A stretch of 11,665 nt of DNA from Phycisphaerae bacterium (GCA_021736615.1 JAIPFN010000179.1:1-11665), one strand, 5' to 3'. Positions 1 to 8,165 are shown, counted from the first letter of the stretch. Notes: generated by a model from the sequence alone, not told the origin. Numbers and translations: made by a program.

Positions 1-279
1 GGAACCGGTCAGCATTACAGCCCGCGACGGAGAACAAAGACACGCCCCGGCATAAGCACTGGTGTACAATGTACCGCTTTTCGCCAACGCGTCTATATTC
101 GGAGTCTCATAAACAGGACTGCCCATACATCCAAGATCGCGCCATCCAAGATCGTCGACATGTATAACGACAACATTCCGACGAGATTGTTTTGCCGTGC
201 GATCCCCTGCGGCCTGGAGGTTTGCAGTGCATCCCAAAAGCAACAATAGAAAGGAAATACTTACTATAAAGCTTTTCAT
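1..279 (-). CDS. Formylglycine-dependent sulfatase, N-terminal part (3' end off window)
   Basis: The reverse strand reads 93 codons from ATG at 279 to the window edge without a stop, so only the N-terminus is present. It should hydrolyse a sulfate ester, probably on a carbohydrate, outside the cytoplasm. Residues 1-17 form a lipoprotein-type signal (basic start, LLLLLGC, candidate lipidated Cys17). The alkaline-phosphatase-like fold then begins, with VDDLGW carrying the metal-binding Asp42 and Asp43, ETPNID at 58-63, and CSPSR at 82-86, where Cys82 would become formylglycine. The start is supported by GGAAG at 285-289, 5 bases upstream. A terminator-like hairpin at 333-371 separates it from the same-strand esterase, so it may have its own promoter in 280-332; no clear one is seen. 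The sulfatase family assignment is secure. The subfamily and substrate cannot be told from this fragment. Confidence 0.93.
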   Translation of the reverse strand, partial: MKSFIVSISFLLLLLGCTANLQAAGDRTAKQSRRNVVVIHVDDLGWRDLGCMGSPVYETPNIDALAKSGTLYTSAYAGACLCSPSRAVMLTGS

Positions 280-332
280 AAGCTCTTCCACACACAATAC
301 AACAATTTTTTTCTTTTTTATGCTTCCCCTAT

Positions 333-371
333 AAAAAGCTACTCAAACCGGCCTATTGACCGGTTTGAGTA
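333..371 (-). terminator. Rho-independent terminator of the esterase gene
   Basis: A perfect 11-bp inverted repeat (341-351 with 360-370) gains a twelfth pair from 340 and 371 and encloses an 8-base loop. Read on the minus strand, the stem is followed by AGCTTTTTAT, which gives a run of five T. It lies 58 bases past the stop codon of the esterase and points the right way to end its transcript. Read-through into the downstream sulfatase remains possible. Confidence 0.75.
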
Positions 372-389
372 CACTTTAAAATTCAGATC

Positions 390-407
390 AAGCTGTAAAA
401 ACAGCTT
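390..407. other. Small hairpin in the esterase 3' region
   Basis: AAGCTGT (390-396) and ACAGCTT (401-407) form a perfect 7-bp stem with an AAAA loop, between the esterase stop and the stronger hairpin at 340-371. No T run follows it on either strand. It could stabilise the mRNA 3' end or be chance. Confidence 0.4.
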
Positions 408-428
408 ACAATGATCAACTATGATTGA

Positions 429-1577
429 TTATTTTTTTGGGGGAGCAGCACAACAGCCTGCAGCAGCACACTGATTCGGAGCGACCAGTTGCGCCATGGC
501 ACAGCCCATTGCCTCGCCGATATTCATATAGGTCTCGGCATTGCCGCTATAGTGACCGTTCGATGCGCCGCCCTTAGATAAAGGATTGGTATAAACGGTA
601 GCAACATTACCCTTGAACTGGGGGTACTTACCGCTCTTGCCGCAAACCGCCATCTGAGCATTGAGTATCATTCCCTCATTGCCTTCTGCACCCATCTTTG
701 TCTGGCCAAGGGTGGCACAAACGAACTTAGCCTTAGGAGCATTGAAGTCCTTGCGGAGAGCATTGATAAGAGCTACCAGGTTCTTTTCGTAACGGCTTGC
801 ATGAATTTCATTGTAGCGGTCCTTGTCGCCCTGCCAGAAGAAGAAACCTGCAATTTCGTAACCCTTGGCGCCCGGATAGTACTTATCGAGTTCGGCTAGA
901 ACCTTTTTGGCCCTGTCGATGTCGCCTGCATACTGACAACCGGCGGTCCATGTAATCCTCTTAGGCTCAGTGCCCTTTTCCCATTTATCAGGAGAGTCTC
1001 CAAAGCCGGCAAAAACATAAGTCTTTGTTTCGCCGGTTTTTTTGTCTTTTACCTGAGCTTCATAACGCTCGCTACCCGGAGGAAGCAGGTCCCAACCGAG
1101 GCTGCGGTTGCCGATACAACTCTTAAGGATCATCACAGGAGCATCAGTAACATGGCCCATAACGTACCCGATACCGTACTCAGGACCAATCTTTCCGCCC
1201 TTGATCGTCATAAATTCGTTATTGAATTGACGTGTCTTTCCCGGTCCGCCGCTTCCCATAACGCGTACATTCCGAACGTCATTACGAACAGTCCAGTTAC
1301 CGGCATCATCGACGAGGTAGGGATACAAACCTTTCTCTTTGACGGCATTTTCGAGGCTGCCTTCGCCGCCTTTTTTACCGGCTTTGACATTTCCTGCACC
1401 GACCATGTTTGATTGGCCGAGCAGAATATAGACCTGAACGGGCTTGCTCATATCGGCAGGCTTACCGTCCGGATCGGGTATCTGCTTGGCGGCACTATCG
1501 GCAGCCGAAACATTAGCGGTTAACATACTGACTGCTGCGAGCAGACACAACACAACAAACAATTTTTTCCTATCCAT
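429..1577 (-). CDS. SGNH carbohydrate esterase, sialate O-acetylesterase/CE6 (SASA) type
   Basis: This is a 382-residue secreted protein of the SASA/CE6 type, which removes O-acetyl groups from sugars. Residues 1-25 are a Sec signal peptide with a likely cut after NVSA. The nucleophile motif GQSNM is at 54-58 (Ser56). A block with CIGNRSLGWD is at 154-163, and FFFWQGDKD at 245-253 matches the conserved WQGE/D region. The C-terminal catalytic histidine is probably His342 in SNGHYSGN. The Asp normally three residues before that His is replaced by Ser339, so the enzyme may use a dyad or a different acid. Asp-less versions also seem to occur in planctomycete paralogues of this family (recollection, not checked). 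After the fold there is an odd tail with Cys370, Cys375 and Cys376. An ATG 18 bases upstream (1595) is in frame but lacks a ribosome binding site; the ATG at 1577 has AAAGG at 1588-1592, and the signal peptide starts properly there. Whether the substrate is acetylated sialate or plant or algal sugar cannot be told. Confidence 0.88.
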   Translation of the reverse strand: MDRKKLFVVLCLLAAVSMLTANVSAADSAAKQIPDPDGKPADMSKPVQVYILLGQSNMVGAGNVKAGKKGGEGSLENAVKEKGLYPYLVDDAGNWTVRNDVRNVRVMGSGGPGKTRQFNNEFMTIKGGKIGPEYGIGYVMGHVTDAPVMILKSCIGNRSLGWDLLPPGSERYEAQVKDKKTGETKTYVFAGFGDSPDKWEKGTEPKRITWTAGCQYAGDIDRAKKVLAELDKYYPGAKGYEIAGFFFWQGDKDRYNEIHASRYEKNLVALINALRKDFNAPKAKFVCATLGQTKMGAEGNEGMILNAQMAVCGKSGKYPQFKGNVATVYTNPLSKGGASNGHYSGNAETYMNIGEAMGCAMAQLVAPNQCAAAGCCAAPPKK

Positions 1578-1595
1578 AATCTTACTGCCTTTCAT

Positions 1596-1924
1596 TAAAA
1601 AAAAATTAAACTTTAAGTTACAATATTTGCCTCTGATGTACTATAAAACGAATCAAAGCCCCGAGTTATTGCAGTTTTGCAGCATACTTTATCAAAACGG
1701 ACCAAAAACAACCCGTCAATTTCCGTAACACTCTCCATTTAAAGAACTTATGTAAGATTTGCTTTTTATGTATAGAAAAAAACAAGAATTGTCTTATGAA
1801 CAGATACGGTACCCGGAAAACTCTCTAAAAAATTGCAAAAAACAATTTTCTGTAAAAAACAACAATATTTCGGGTTTTCAGCACAACATTGACAAACAAC
1901 GCCGATATGCCCGGATTTCTACTT
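1596..1924. other. AT-rich intergenic region with no gene
   Basis: This spacer lies between two minus-strand genes. It is rich in A/T tracts. The short open frames here have no ribosome binding site and no protein-like sequence. It should hold the esterase promoter on the minus strand. TATAGT near 1640-1645 and TTGACG near 1715-1720 are possible elements, but none is paired at proper spacing, so no promoter is called. No tRNA, clear riboswitch or repeat array is seen. Confidence 0.6.
1827..1849 (-). terminator. Weak AT-rich hairpin downstream of the sulfatase
   Basis: A 7-bp stem (1829-1835 with 1843-1849) has only one G-C pair and a 7-base loop. On the minus strand its 3' arm ends in six T. 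It lies about 75 bases past the sulfatase stop, where a terminator would be expected. The low GC content makes this a weak call. Confidence 0.25.
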
Positions 1925-3376
1925 TTACTCCCGCTTACCGTATAGTTCGTCGTCGGGGATGTCTTTCGTTGGTCGCGGCATTGCTGCTTTGGTCTCAATC
2001 AGCCATCTGTCGAGCTGGGCACTTAGACGACCTGCGACCTTCGGCAGAGCCTTCGCCAGATTCTTGGTTTCACCAAGGTCATCGGCTAGATTGTACAGTT
2101 CGATGTCGCCGGTCTTGTGAAATTTGATCAGCTTATAGTCGCCCGAGCGAATCACACTACCCATTTGATTGTCCCGGTGAAACGCATAATGCGGAAAATG
2201 AAAGTAAATGGCATCGCGAGCGGGTTTTCCGGATTGCGTCAGCAGCGGCACCAGTGTTTCGCCGTCAAATTCATTAGCTTTGTAATCGACCCCAACGGCG
2301 TCAAGAAATGTCGGCACGAAGTCCATCGTCACGACCGGTTCGCTGCATAGTGTGTCCGGTTTCACCTTGCCCGGCCAGCGGATGATCAGCGGCACGCGAA
2401 TACCGCCTTCCGACAGGTAACCCTTTGATTTCTTGAGTGGTTTAGCACTGGTGATCTCGGCGTTATCGCCTACGAAAGGACCATTGTCGGAAGTAAACAC
2501 AACCAGCGTCTCTTCGGTTATACCCATAGCGTCCATCTCGGCGAGCACCTTGCCAACGGCGATGTCGGTGCCTTCAACCATCGCCTGATATTTCTGATGC
2601 AGGTTCGGTTCGCCCGCGGCGTACTTTTTGTACAGACTCTCCGTCGCTTCTACCGGCCAGTGCACGGTGTAATTCCACAGGCACACGAAAAACGGCTTGT
2701 CCGCGGCCTTCTGTTTCTTAATGAAGTCGATGGCCTCTTCGGCCAGTCGATCCGGCAAATACTGACCAGGCTTGCGCCCCTTAAGATTGGGCAGTGAGTA
2801 TGGGTCGAAGAACGATCCTTTACCGCCGGGACCGCCCTGATGGTTGCCGCCGATATTAATATCGAAGCCCTGATTCTCCGGCAGATAGATACGATTCTCA
2901 TCGCTCCACTTCGTTCCGGAAAGATGCCATTTGCCGATAAACGCCGTGCCGTAACCGTCTTTTTTCAATCGCTCGGCGATGGTCGTGTAACCAGGCTCCA
3001 GGTGATTGACAGATTCGCCCGGACCTAGCGAGTTGCCGTAATAAAAACTCCAGCGGTCGGGAATGTGAGTGGTAATTCGCAGCCGTGCCGGGGCCAACCC
3101 GGTCATAGCCGCTGCGCGAGTGGGCGAACATACCGGAGCGGCGGAATAGGCGTCGGTAAATCGCATTCCCTGCCGAGCAAGCCGGTCGATATTCGGCGTA
3201 TGATATTCTGTGGACCCCTGGCAGGCCAGATCCATCCATCCGAGATCGTCGATCATAATATAGAGGATATTGGGTTTATCTGCTTTCGCCGTTGAAGGCG
3301 CATCCGGGTCAACACATCCGCTAAAAAACATTATGCCGATAACGACAACAAGACCAAAGAAATAACGTCTATTCAT
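1925..3376 (-). CDS. Lipoprotein sulfatase, S1 family, Cys type
   Basis: This 483-residue sulfatase is of normal family length and complete. It should hydrolyse a sulfate ester on a glycan at the cell surface or in the periplasm. It begins with a lipoprotein signal, FFSGC, with lipidated Cys21. The metal site starts with Asp43-Asp44 in MIDDLGW. CSPTR at 83-87 carries Cys83, the residue converted to formylglycine. Further expected active-site positions are Lys149 and His151 in GKWHL, His239 in YTVHW, Asp297-Asn298 in SDNGP, and Lys318 in the SKGYLSEGGIR block. Maturation needs a formylglycine-generating enzyme or an anaerobic sulfatase-maturing enzyme, and neither is in this window. The start is chosen by a strong AAGGAG at 3384-3389, seven bases before ATG. 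Another ATG at 3380 in a different frame reads only three codons. The gene is transcribed away from the LamG gene. The S1 subfamily and the sugar are unknown. Confidence 0.95.
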   Translation of the reverse strand: MNRRYFFGLVVVIGIMFFSGCVDPDAPSTAKADKPNILYIMIDDLGWMDLACQGSTEYHTPNIDRLARQGMRFTDAYSAAPVCSPTRAAAMTGLAPARLRITTHIPDRWSFYYGNSLGPGESVNHLEPGYTTIAERLKKDGYGTAFIGKWHLSGTKWSDENRIYLPENQGFDINIGGNHQGGPGGKGSFFDPYSLPNLKGRKPGQYLPDRLAEEAIDFIKKQKAADKPFFVCLWNYTVHWPVEATESLYKKYAAGEPNLHQKYQAMVEGTDIAVGKVLAEMDAMGITEETLVVFTSDNGPFVGDNAEITSAKPLKKSKGYLSEGGIRVPLIIRWPGKVKPDTLCSEPVVTMDFVPTFLDAVGVDYKANEFDGETLVPLLTQSGKPARDAIYFHFPHYAFHRDNQMGSVIRSGDYKLIKFHKTGDIELYNLADDLGETKNLAKALPKVAGRLSAQLDRWLIETKAAMPRPTKDIPDDELYGKRE

Positions 3377-3411
3377 TCATATTCTCCTTATTAATTAATT
3401 TACCTGGGGAC

Positions 3412-3417
3412 ATTATA
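3412..3417 (-). promoter_or_regulatory. Candidate -10 box for the minus-strand sulfatase
   Basis: The minus strand reads a perfect TATAAT here, which would place the transcript start about 30 bases before the sulfatase ATG. No good -35 hexamer lies 16-18 bases upstream; a TTGACA exists (3450-3455) but at a 32-base spacing. AT-rich sequence yields such hexamers by chance, so this is tentative. Confidence 0.35.
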
Positions 3418-3446
3418 ACACTCAAAACCCAATCAAAACCACAAGA

Positions 3447-3457
3447 AATTGTCAATT
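3447..3457. promoter_or_regulatory. Candidate operator dyad in the divergent region
   Basis: AATTG-T-CAATT is a perfect 5-bp inverted repeat with a one-base centre. It lies between the two candidate -10 boxes. The half-site AATTG recurs at 3486-3490 and 3505-3509, the last one overlapping the plus-strand TATAAT. This arrangement would suit a regulator controlling both directions, but no regulator gene is in the window and the motif is short. Confidence 0.2.
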
Positions 3458-3501
3458 ATCGCGAAAATGTATTTTCTCATATACAAATTGCAATAAAAAA
3501 G

Positions 3502-3507
3502 TATAAT
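3502..3507 (+). promoter_or_regulatory. Candidate -10 box for the LamG operon
   Basis: A perfect TATAAT lies 67 bases before the LamG gene start, which would give a 5' leader of about 60 bases. No recognisable -35 box is found at normal spacing. It is the best candidate promoter for the three plus-strand genes. Confidence 0.35.
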
Positions 3508-3574
3508 TGGGCGTCTACATAATCATAGATTTCGCTAAATAAACCATATTTTTTCAGAAAGGATCACCCGTATT

Positions 3575-5653
3575 ATGAAGAAAACATTTTTTGCTATCTG
3601 TTTGTTCTTTTTTGCAGTTTGCCATGGCTCTTTATACGCCGCTGAGCCGGTACTCTGGTGGAGTTTTGATCAAAACTCCGGTTCAATAGTAAAAGATCAG
3701 GCTTCTAATATCGAAGACCCTATCGAAGGAAATTTCAGATATTTACCGGGCGTATCGGGAACATCCATCAAACCGGACGGATACACAACCTGCATTACCC
3801 GGGATACTGTTGGAAAATCACTAATTCCGGATTCGGCATTCACTGTCGAGGCCTGGGTCGCACATGCAGCATATCCCTGGAACTGGGTTCCTGTGATCGC
3901 TCTAAGCACCGACAACAGCGAGGAAGGTTTCAGCTTTAAAGTAGGCCCTAATGGAGACTTCTCTCTTGAAGGCCACTTTGCAGGTGAATGGCAGATATGC
4001 ACATCCGAAAAAAATGTTATGCCGCTGAGGAAATGGACACACATCGCAGCTGCCTTTGACAGCAAAGTCGGTATAAGACTTTACGTAGACGGCAAGCTCA
4101 CCGGCAAACTGGACGAAAAAGGGAAAATCACCTACAAGAGCCGGCCCCAGCTTCGCGGTTTGATGAATTACAATGCAATCAAGCCTTCGAATATTCATCG
4201 CCAGCACGGAACACTTCCCGGATGGTTCAGTGTCGACGGACTCGTTGATGAAGTTAAGATTTACGACAAAGCACTTTCAGCTAGAGAGATCGCAAATAAT
4301 TATAAGGCTTATTTGCCTGTCAAGGATCCTCCGCTTAAACTCCGTCAAATGCCCTCCGGGCCAAAAGGCCCCGGTCGATTCGGTGCATACTATACCAATT
4401 TAAAATACTACCCGGAATGGGATAACCTCTGGCCGGTAGCTTCTGACCCGGATATCGTGGTCCGCTTCGACCAGTCGGCAACAAGAATGGTATTCTGGCG
4501 AGGAAGCCGTTATTCACCGGCGTGGGTATCGGAGAATGGACTGTGGATGGCCGACCAGAGTGTTGAACTATTTTACGGAAGACGCTCACTCGACAAGGAA
4601 GGCTGCTTCGAGCACATGCAGGACCGCCGATGCCGGTATTCACATGTCCGGGTTATCGAAAACACCGACGCCCGCGTCGTAGTTCACTGGCGATATGCCC
4701 CGGTAAGCGCACACGACCACCTCTGGAAAGAAGACCCGAAAACTACCCGTGCATGCTGGGTCGATGAATACTATTACATCTACCCCGACCAGATGGCAAT
4801 CCGCAATGTATCCTGGAAAACCGGAACCGCCAGGGGCGCAGGGATGCAGTTCCAGGAATCACTGCCGTTTACCCAGCCGGGTCAGATGGTAAGCGAACTG
4901 GTCCCAGACGGATGGGTGACCATTGCCAATCTCGACGGCGAAACCGACACACTTAAATACTGTAAAAATCCGCAAAAGAGAAAACACCCTGATAATCTTA
5001 TTCTTCAGAGGTACAACTTCAAATCCGAAAATAAACCTTCGATCATTTTCGAAAAGGGAAGCCGCATGCATCACGTCGAAGACCGCCGTTACAAACATGA
5101 CGCCGACAGCCTCGACATCTATGGCTCATGCAACCACTGGCCCGTCGGACAGATGGCATGTGACGGAAGAACCGTTCAGGCCGCCGACCGCCCGACACAT
5201 GCCTGCGGCTTTCCGGTTACCGGCCCGCCCCTCCACGACAAGGACGGACGCACATGGTGGAACGGTCTGTACGGCATGACAGAGATGTCAATGGACGAAC
5301 TGGTCTACGTCGCCAACGGCTGGAACAATCCCGCCAGTCTCGAAGTAAAATCAAAAGGCTTCACATCAAATGGCTACAACATGGGTCAGCGTGCGTATAT
5401 CATCGAGAAAGAAAACTCTTCCGACCAGCCGCTAAGCCTAACCGTCAAAGCCTCCAAGGACTCACCGGTATACAACCTTGCATTTGTCATAAAGAACTGG
5501 TACAAGGACTCGCTGACACTGAACCTTAACGGTAAAAACATCAAACCCGGAAAAGATTTCCGAACAGGCGTATATCACACGATAGACGGCAGCAACGTCA
5601 ATGTCTGGATTAAGACTAAAACCACAAAACCGATTTCTATAACTTTACAATAA
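3575..5653 (+). CDS. Secreted LamG-domain protein with unassigned large C-terminal region
   Basis: This 692-residue protein has a Sec signal peptide (residues 1 to about 23, cut near LYAAEP). Residues about 26-246 form a LamG/concanavalin-like jellyroll: the opening VLWWSFDQNSG, FTVEAWV at 89-95, KWTHIAAAFD at 153-162, LYVDGKLTG at 169-177, and the closing DEVKIYDKALSAREI at 225-239. Such domains bind glycans or sit beside catalytic domains. Residues about 255-692 are rich in Trp, Tyr, His and Arg and predicted mostly beta. They contain MVFWRG at 305-310, ARVVVHWRY at 366-374, and a later NHWPVGQ followed by DR and THACG. I do not recognise this region as a named glycoside hydrolase or polysaccharide lyase family. 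It could be a lyase, a hydrolase or a large binding module. The start has AAAGGA at 3558-3563, 11 bases upstream. It is the first gene of the plus-strand set, 37 bases before the GH36-like gene. Confidence 0.85.
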   Translation: MKKTFFAICLFFFAVCHGSLYAAEPVLWWSFDQNSGSIVKDQASNIEDPIEGNFRYLPGVSGTSIKPDGYTTCITRDTVGKSLIPDSAFTVEAWVAHAAYPWNWVPVIALSTDNSEEGFSFKVGPNGDFSLEGHFAGEWQICTSEKNVMPLRKWTHIAAAFDSKVGIRLYVDGKLTGKLDEKGKITYKSRPQLRGLMNYNAIKPSNIHRQHGTLPGWFSVDGLVDEVKIYDKALSAREIANNYKAYLPVKDPPLKLRQMPSGPKGPGRFGAYYTNLKYYPEWDNLWPVASDPDIVVRFDQSATRMVFWRGSRYSPAWVSENGLWMADQSVELFYGRRSLDKEGCFEHMQDRRCRYSHVRVIENTDARVVVHWRYAPVSAHDHLWKEDPKTTRACWVDEYYYIYPDQMAIRNVSWKTGTARGAGMQFQESLPFTQPGQMVSELVPDGWVTIANLDGETDTLKYCKNPQKRKHPDNLILQRYNFKSENKPSIIFEKGSRMHHVEDRRYKHDADSLDIYGSCNHWPVGQMACDGRTVQAADRPTHACGFPVTGPPLHDKDGRTWWNGLYGMTEMSMDELVYVANGWNNPASLEVKSKGFTSNGYNMGQRAYIIEKENSSDQPLSLTVKASKDSPVYNLAFVIKNWYKDSLTLNLNGKNIKPGKDFRTGVYHTIDGSNVNVWIKTKTTKPISITLQ

Positions 5654-5690
5654 AACGCAAATAACCTTACTTCTATAAAAGGAAACAGAG

Positions 5691-8165
5691 ATGTTTAATG
5701 CAAGGACCAATAAACAAAAGAATACATTTTTAACTCGTCTTCTGTGTGCCCTGCTGCTGTTAGCAGTTTTGCAGGTTCCATCGGTATTCGCTGAAAAACC
5801 CGATCTGGGCACACGCGGAGCAACGGAGGACACTCCTTCGCTGTCGCAGTACTTCTCTTGGATCAACAATACCAACGAGGGCAGCAACGAAGAACAGACC
5901 CTGATTAACCTGGATTTCTTCCAGTGGCTCCAGGACGAATACGGAATGATCCTGGACATCTACGCCTTCGACGCCGGAAACATCGACTACCCGAGAACTT
6001 ACGGCAGCATGGATTCCGAGAAGTTCAAAAAGCAGTTTCCCAACGGTTTCAAACCGATCTATGAAAAAGCAAAAGCCATGGGCACACGCCTCGGCGTCTG
6101 GCTAGGACCTGACGGTTTTGGCGATACCCCCGAAGAAGAACAGGCACGTATCGACATGCTCGTCAAACTTTGCAGGGACTATGAGTTCCAGCTTTTCAAA
6201 GTTGACGCCGTCTGCACCCAGCTGCGAACGGAAAAACAGGACGCCTTTGCCCGCCAGATGATCGAATGCCGCAAGTACAGTCCGGACCTGATCCTGCTAA
6301 ACCACAGATTGAACCTCGGCGATGCGGAAAAACACGCAACAACTTTTCTGTGGGGCGGAGCGGAAACTTATATCGACGTCCACATGGCTAACAGGCAAAC
6401 GGGAACACATAACCGGGTACAGGCCATATCCCGCGGTCTGGTACCGGATCTGAAAAGGCTCACCGAAGACCACGGCGTTTGTATCTCTTCATGCGTTGAC
6501 TTTTGGGACGACGACCTGATCCTGCAGGCCTTCAGCCGCAGCCTCATACTCGCACCGGAAATCTACGCCAACCCATGGTTCCTCAGAGACGACGAGTATC
6601 CTAAACTTGCCCGAATATACAACCTCCACCGCCGTTATAACGACATCCTGACAAAGGGTATCGTTTTACCGGAAGAACAGTACGGGCCAAAGGCTGTTTC
6701 TCGCGGAGACGACTCGCGCCGCTTGATCACTTTGCGGAACCTGACGTGGGAGCCGGTAAAATACAAGATTGACCTGGACGAATCAATCGGCCTGAAAGCC
6801 AAGGGCAAGGCCTCACTGTATCAGTTCCACCCAACCGAAAAATTCCTCGGCCAAAAAACATCTGAACAAACCAGCATTGAAGTAGAGGTCATGCCCTTTA
6901 GAAGTTGCCTGCTGCTGGCTACTACTGACAAAAACCCTGAAGTAGTAATCAAAGGCAGCGATTACGAAGTAGTCCGCGACACCAAGGGCAAAGACGTAAT
7001 AGTAAACGTAATGGGATATCCGGGCACCAAAGCGGAGATTACTCTTCAAGCACCCGGCAAGTCATTCTCTAAGGCTAGTCTTGACGGAAAAAACGCCCGC
7101 AATCTTGTTAAAGGTAGATCAATCAAGGTCACCTTCGAAGGTGACAAGATCAATAAGCCATGGCACCGTAAACTCGGCGACCTTTCCGAATGCCCGGTCC
7201 CAAAAGACGCAGAGGCTCTTTACGAAGCAACCTGTTTCGCTTCAGACAACGATCCGCTTGAATACCGTTCGCTGAAACGCTCGGGACCGACTAAGATCGA
7301 GCAGGTTCAGAAAGCACGCGACGAGTTTGTAAATCAGTGGATGATAAAGGAACGCGGAATCGATCCTTCGTATCTATTCGATAACGACCCGGAGACGATC
7401 TACACCTTTAAGGCATCTCGCCGATTAAACCTGGAAAAAAATATCCGCATCGATTTCGGTCAGCCGATCAGCATTGACACACTAAGCATCGTTTTGCCTG
7501 ATCCCTCAATCGAATCGAAAGACCCAAGGTCGAAAAGGAGACAGCCGGAACCCAAAGTACCAGAAAAATACATCGCCGAAGTTTCGCCAGACATGAAAAC
7601 ATGGTCGCCGGCAGAGATTTCCGTAACAGAATCAGAAATCAAGATCAGCATCAACGGCGACAAGAAAGTGCAGTACTTGCGAACAAACGGCGTGCCGAAT
7701 AAAGCGACAGACATTAAGGGTTACTATCTTAACAGGCTCCTTACTGCCAAAAACTGGTGTCACTCATACCTCTTCGACCGCATGGACAACCGCCCGGCCG
7801 TAAAAGCATTCAGCCTGAAGTTTAATCTGGAACAATACGTCGAGGGCAGCTATATCTGCGTCCCGCTCGAAGGCAAACACGGCCTCGAAGGTGCATACCC
7901 GGCAATACGTTCGGGTAAAGACGATTACATCGGATCTCCAAGACGTGCTGTCTCTTACCTAAGCAACGTCTGGGAAGCCGGCCCCCGTCTTAGCGACAGC
8001 AACTACACATATTTCATCCCGGTCACAAAAGACATGATCGGAAAACCTCTGGAAGTTGTCGTAATGGCATTTGACAAAAACAACCTCGATTTTAAACCAG
8101 GTGCCTGGATAACATCAAATCCAATACCGATGGTCAAAAAACAATTAATTCTTACTCGTAAGTAG
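5691..8165 (+). CDS. GH36-like (clan GH-D) glycosidase with discoidin-like domain
   Basis: This 824-residue protein begins with an export signal (hydrophobic stretch 16-33, likely cut near VFA-EK). Residues about 50-325 resemble the melibiase TIM barrel of GH36/GH27. GTRLGVWLGPDGFG at 131-144 resembles the barrel strand that precedes the active site. FKVD at 169-172 corresponds to the KxD nucleophile motif, making Asp172 the candidate nucleophile. TYIDVHMANR at 226-235, with HNRVQ after it, is the candidate acid/base region (Asp229). IYNLHRRY near 309-316 matches the end of the barrel. A beta-sandwich follows at about 335-410. Residues about 555-680 resemble an F5/8 type C (discoidin) module, starting YLFDNDPETIYTF. 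The last 140 residues are unassigned. It probably removes an alpha-linked sugar such as galactose, but the barrel is divergent and another sugar is possible. AAAGGA at 5678-5683 sets the start. Confidence 0.78.
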   Translation: MFNARTNKQKNTFLTRLLCALLLLAVLQVPSVFAEKPDLGTRGATEDTPSLSQYFSWINNTNEGSNEEQTLINLDFFQWLQDEYGMILDIYAFDAGNIDYPRTYGSMDSEKFKKQFPNGFKPIYEKAKAMGTRLGVWLGPDGFGDTPEEEQARIDMLVKLCRDYEFQLFKVDAVCTQLRTEKQDAFARQMIECRKYSPDLILLNHRLNLGDAEKHATTFLWGGAETYIDVHMANRQTGTHNRVQAISRGLVPDLKRLTEDHGVCISSCVDFWDDDLILQAFSRSLILAPEIYANPWFLRDDEYPKLARIYNLHRRYNDILTKGIVLPEEQYGPKAVSRGDDSRRLITLRNLTWEPVKYKIDLDESIGLKAKGKASLYQFHPTEKFLGQKTSEQTSIEVEVMPFRSCLLLATTDKNPEVVIKGSDYEVVRDTKGKDVIVNVMGYPGTKAEITLQAPGKSFSKASLDGKNARNLVKGRSIKVTFEGDKINKPWHRKLGDLSECPVPKDAEALYEATCFASDNDPLEYRSLKRSGPTKIEQVQKARDEFVNQWMIKERGIDPSYLFDNDPETIYTFKASRRLNLEKNIRIDFGQPISIDTLSIVLPDPSIESKDPRSKRRQPEPKVPEKYIAEVSPDMKTWSPAEISVTESEIKISINGDKKVQYLRTNGVPNKATDIKGYYLNRLLTAKNWCHSYLFDRMDNRPAVKAFSLKFNLEQYVEGSYICVPLEGKHGLEGAYPAIRSGKDDYIGSPRRAVSYLSNVWEAGPRLSDSNYTYFIPVTKDMIGKPLEVVVMAFDKNNLDFKPGAWITSNPIPMVKKQLILTRK

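Noticed and set aside
1578..1595. ATG at 1595 as the esterase start
   Set aside because: It follows a T-rich stretch without a ribosome binding site. ATG at 1577 has AAAGG ten bases upstream and begins a normal signal peptide.
1596..1924. Possible riboswitch or small RNA in the AT-rich spacer
   Set aside because: Only one weak AT-only type hairpin and A/T tracts are seen; no conserved structured element or paired promoter was recognisable.
3369..3380. Three-codon reading frame overlapping the sulfatase start (ATG at 3380)
   Set aside because: It could be a start-overlapping leader, but the strong AAGGAG is better spaced for the ATG at 3376, and such short frames arise easily by chance in ATGAATGAATAG.
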